A DNA stretch of 7,683 nt. Source: Candidatus Melainabacteria bacterium (GTDB lineage Bacteria > Cyanobacteriota > Vampirovibrionia > Obscuribacterales > Obscuribacteraceae). Of the stretch, positions 5,956-7,683 are shown piece by piece. The notes beneath the pieces are model-generated. The model ran no database searches. It was given only the letters and a program-made list of their open reading frames with translations, and was not told where the DNA came from. The DNA is taken from NCBI GenBank assembly GCA_003175915.1, contig PSRH01000086.1, positions 1-7,683 of the forward strand, written 5' to 3'. Position 1 is the stretch's first letter. Each line of letters begins with the position of its first letter. A program made the translations under genes and the position numbers.

Positions 5956-7148
5956 AAGTCGCTTACTTCGACTGCCAGTTTGGTGCTGCCGGCGACATGC
6001 TCTTGGCTGCTTTAATCGGCGCGGGACTGCCGATCGAGCCATGGCTTACCGAACTGAAAAAAATCGATCTGCCGGCCAACAGCTTTAAGATAACAGTCGA
6101 TGATGTTATGCGTTGCACAGTGGCCAGCAAGAAAGTTTCGGTCCTGTCTCCCAAAGGGCATGAGGAGCGGATTCTGGCCGAAATCAAAACGATCATTAAC
6201 CACTCCAAGATTGCTCCAGAAGCGCAAGCTCTGGCTCTTGCGATTTTCCAGAGATTGGCAAAAGCGGAGGGAAAGGTGCACGGTATACCTGCCGAGCAAG
6301 TGCATTTTCACGAAATTGGAGCGATCGACTCGATCGTAGACATTATTGGTTTTGCCATCGGCTACACGATGCTTGGCATAGAGAAGAGCAGCGTTTCAGC
6401 ACTTCCTTTAGGTAGTGGTACAGTGAAAACCGAGCATGGCCTCTTGCCCGTGCCCGGCCCGGCCGTGTTGGAACTCCTCAAAGAAGCCGGCGCACCCATA
6501 AATCAATTTCAATGCAATGCCGAATGTCTGACACCCACCGGCGCTGCTATATTGACTGAAATCGCCGCCAACTGGGGTGAAGTGCCCGCTTTCGACGTTT
6601 TGGCCGGCATCGGATATGGTGCAGGAGATCGCGACCCTGGCGATTTTCCTAACGTTTGCCGTCTTCTTGTCGGTGTGACATCCGCTGAAAGTAGACGTTT
6701 TATGACGGAGACCATTTCTGTTCTTGAGACTAATCTCGATGATCTCACCCCGCAGATTTTAGCTTTTACGAGCGGTGAGCTTTTAAAGCAAGGCGCCTTA
6801 GACGCCTTCGTCACTCCCTGCACTATGAAAAAAGGAAGAAGTGGGCATCTGCTTACGGTAATCTGTCAGCCAAAGGATAGTCTACGCCTGCAGGAAGAAA
6901 TTCTGCTGAAGACTTCGTCCTTAGGCGTTCGCGGCCACGAAAGCAGACGGCTTATTGCGCAGCGAGAATGGCAGAGTGTGCAACTCAATGGCGGCGAACC
7001 TATTCGCATTAAGATCGCCAAAGATTTGCAAGGCAATTTGATCCATGCCCACCCTGAATACGAGGATTGTGCCGCTTACGCCGCCCACTCTGGCTTAAAC
7101 CTGGAAGAGGTTTTCCGACAAGCTTTGGCTAAGTACCGCAAAAGCTAG
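5952..7148 (+). CDS. larC: LarC, nickel-insertion protein for the nickel-pincer nucleotide cofactor
   Basis: LarC is a CTP-dependent cyclometallase that inserts nickel into pyridinium-3,5-bisthiocarboxylate mononucleotide, the last step in making the cofactor of lactate racemase LarA and relatives. The 398-residue product has the family start YFDCQFGAAGDMLLAAL (5-21), the HFHEIGAIDSIVDIIG motif (118-133), LPLGSGTVKTEHGLLPVP (151-168) and LTPTGAAIL (193-201). The LarC2-type half has LETNLDDLTPQIL (258-270), TPCTMKKGRSGHLLTV (288-303), SLGVRGHESRR (323-333) and HPEYEDCAAYA (367-377). In Lactobacillus plantarum the two halves are joined by a programmed frameshift; here they are one uninterrupted ORF. 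GGAAG (5941-5945) lies 6 nt before the ATG, and the start overlaps the upstream stop. larA, larB and larE are not in the window, so the recipient enzyme is unknown. Confidence 0.93.
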   Translation: MKVAYFDCQFGAAGDMLLAALIGAGLPIEPWLTELKKIDLPANSFKITVDDVMRCTVASKKVSVLSPKGHEERILAEIKTIINHSKIAPEAQALALAIFQRLAKAEGKVHGIPAEQVHFHEIGAIDSIVDIIGFAIGYTMLGIEKSSVSALPLGSGTVKTEHGLLPVPGPAVLELLKEAGAPINQFQCNAECLTPTGAAILTEIAANWGEVPAFDVLAGIGYGAGDRDPGDFPNVCRLLVGVTSAESRRFMTETISVLETNLDDLTPQILAFTSGELLKQGALDAFVTPCTMKKGRSGHLLTVICQPKDSLRLQEEILLKTSSLGVRGHESRRLIAQREWQSVQLNGGEPIRIKIAKDLQGNLIHAHPEYEDCAAYAAHSGLNLEEVFRQALAKYRKS

Positions 7149-7158
7149 AGCGCTTGGT

Positions 7159-7443
7159 ATGGATAAAGACGAAGCCAGGGCTATTTTGCAAGAGCACATC
7201 AACCACTGGAAGCAGCTTTCCTACGAAGAACTACGCAGTCGTCTCGAGCGCAAAAATGGCGAGGTTATAGAGGTCAAAGGCCCTTCCGGAACGGACTATT
7301 GCCTTGAGATGGAAGTGAGATGGGAAACTCGTCCGGGAGAAGCCATCCGCGTGCTCGGCTCAATAGACGATGGCGGTCTCGCCTCGCTTCTCCCGATTTC
7401 TGCCGACTTTATCGTCTATCCGGAAGGCAGAAAATCTAACTGA
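7159..7443 (+). CDS. Small conserved-looking protein of unknown function downstream of larC
   Basis: The 94-residue product is soluble and acidic with no signal peptide. It starts with a helical, charged segment (about 1-32) containing WKQLSYEELRSRL (17-29). A strand-rich part follows: EVIEVKGPSGTDYCLEMEV (35-53), IRVLGSIDDGG (63-73) and PISADFIVYPEG (79-90). The pattern of a sYeeL helix, then G..G..Y..E, then a Val-Arg-Val and DDGG turn resembles a scattered family of small bacterial hypotheticals that I know only by general appearance; no function is recognised. It lies 10 nt after larC on the same strand with GAG (7148-7150) as a weak ribosome binding site. It is followed by a terminator, so it is probably the last gene of the larC operon. 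Confidence 0.8.
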   Translation: MDKDEARAILQEHINHWKQLSYEELRSRLERKNGEVIEVKGPSGTDYCLEMEVRWETRPGEAIRVLGSIDDGGLASLLPISADFIVYPEGRKSN

Positions 7444-7457
7444 CCGGGAGCACGATG

Positions 7458-7477
7458 CCTCTATGGGAGAGGTTTTT
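7458..7477 (+). terminator. Intrinsic terminator of the larC operon
   Basis: CCTCT (7458-7462) pairs perfectly with AGAGG (7468-7472) around a 5-nt loop and is followed directly by five Ts (7473-7477). The stem is short but the geometry is right. It lies 14 bases after the stop of the last gene. Confidence 0.6.
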
Positions 7478-7683
7478 CGCTCGCTAGAATTAATATACAA
7501 AGTTTTATCACATCAGTGTTTTCAGACTTTTGTGTATCCGTAAACCTTCGCACCATGCCGGTTTCCAGAGAGTTCAAAACCCGCGTTTTTTTCGTTACAG
7601 ATGCGGCTGTTCTGATGGAAAACGCATACCCACCTATGTCCCCTGATTAGCGAAATCTAGGGGCATGACTCTGTAACTGGTGG
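7478..7683. other. Right-edge region without a convincing gene
   Basis: All frames are broken by stops. The longest plausible reading is a 31-codon ORF (7555-7650, +) without a ribosome binding site, which I do not call. The first part (7481-7535) is AT-rich and could hold promoter elements. An imperfect hairpin lies at 7636-7666. Confidence 0.4.
7636..7666. repeat. Imperfect hairpin near the right edge
   Basis: CCCCTGATT (7640-7648) pairs with AATC plus AGGGG (7654-7657 and 7659-7663), leaving one bulged T at 7658 and the loop AGCGA. The stem extends by ATG (7636-7638) with CAT (7664-7666) across a bulged T at 7639. There is no T-run after it on either strand, so it is not a typical intrinsic terminator. 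It could be an operator or an RNA structure belonging to whatever lies beyond the window. Confidence 0.45.

Noticed and set aside
7495..7537. Partial inverted repeat ATACAAAG / CTTTTGTGTAT in AT-rich DNA
   Set aside because: The arms match only with gaps, and such imperfect dyads are expected by chance in AT-rich sequence.
7555..7650. 31-codon ORF near the right edge
   Set aside because: It is too short, has no Shine-Dalgarno, and its end overlaps the imperfect hairpin.
7659..7683. Possible 5' half of a tRNA at the right edge
   Set aside because: An AGGGGCA acceptor and ACTC D-stem can be drawn, but the position after the D-stem is T rather than the conserved A14 and the D-loop does not fit. 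The 3' half is outside the window.

Overview
This window looks like a piece of a bacterial chromosome made of housekeeping genes plus one accessory-looking operon. There is no transposase, phage gene, CRISPR array or rRNA. Several features point towards the Cyanobacteria or their non-photosynthetic sister lineages (Vampirovibrionia/Melainabacteria, such as Obscuribacterales): a canonical LexA, a divergent NFACT/RqcH gene beside gmk, a short rpoZ, a single-ORF larC, and a GTAGGGGC...GCCCCTAC palindrome. This assignment is an inference from gene content and general resemblance. Nothing here is diagnostic, and base composition looks roughly balanced.

Layout from left to right. Bases 1-65 hold the first codons of a gene leaving the window on the minus strand. 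It is divergent from lexA (373-1017, +), and the leader between them holds a good sigma70-type promoter (294-322) and two small dyads. lexA converges on an NFACT/RqcH-family gene (1030-2832, -) with only 12 bases between the stops. That gene is divergent from gmk (guanylate kinase, 3007-3615, +). gmk overlaps rpoZ (RNA polymerase omega, 3612-3824, +) by ATGA. After rpoZ comes a compact double-hairpin palindromic element (3840-3889), then a gap holding a doubtful small membrane ORF.

dusB (tRNA-dihydrouridine synthase, 4102-5190, -) is divergent from a three-gene plus-strand operon. The operon encodes a secreted protein with two carboxypeptidase-regulatory-like beta-sandwich repeats (5281-5955), LarC (nickel insertion for the nickel-pincer cofactor, 5952-7148, coupled by ATGA) and a 94-residue protein of unknown function (7159-7443). 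A short intrinsic terminator follows (7458-7477). The last 200 bases have no convincing gene, but they hold an imperfect hairpin near the right edge.

Functionally the left and middle parts deal with information processing and stress: SOS control (LexA), ribosome-associated quality control (NFACT), GMP phosphorylation and polymerase assembly (gmk-rpoZ), and tRNA modification (dusB). The right part is the least ordinary. A LarC without larA, larB or larE in view is translationally coupled to an exported beta-sandwich protein and followed by an uncharacterised small protein. I found no clear new defence or mobile system. The best leads are the larC operon partners, the palindromic element, and a Glu-Arg in place of the expected Asp-Arg in the NFACT protein.
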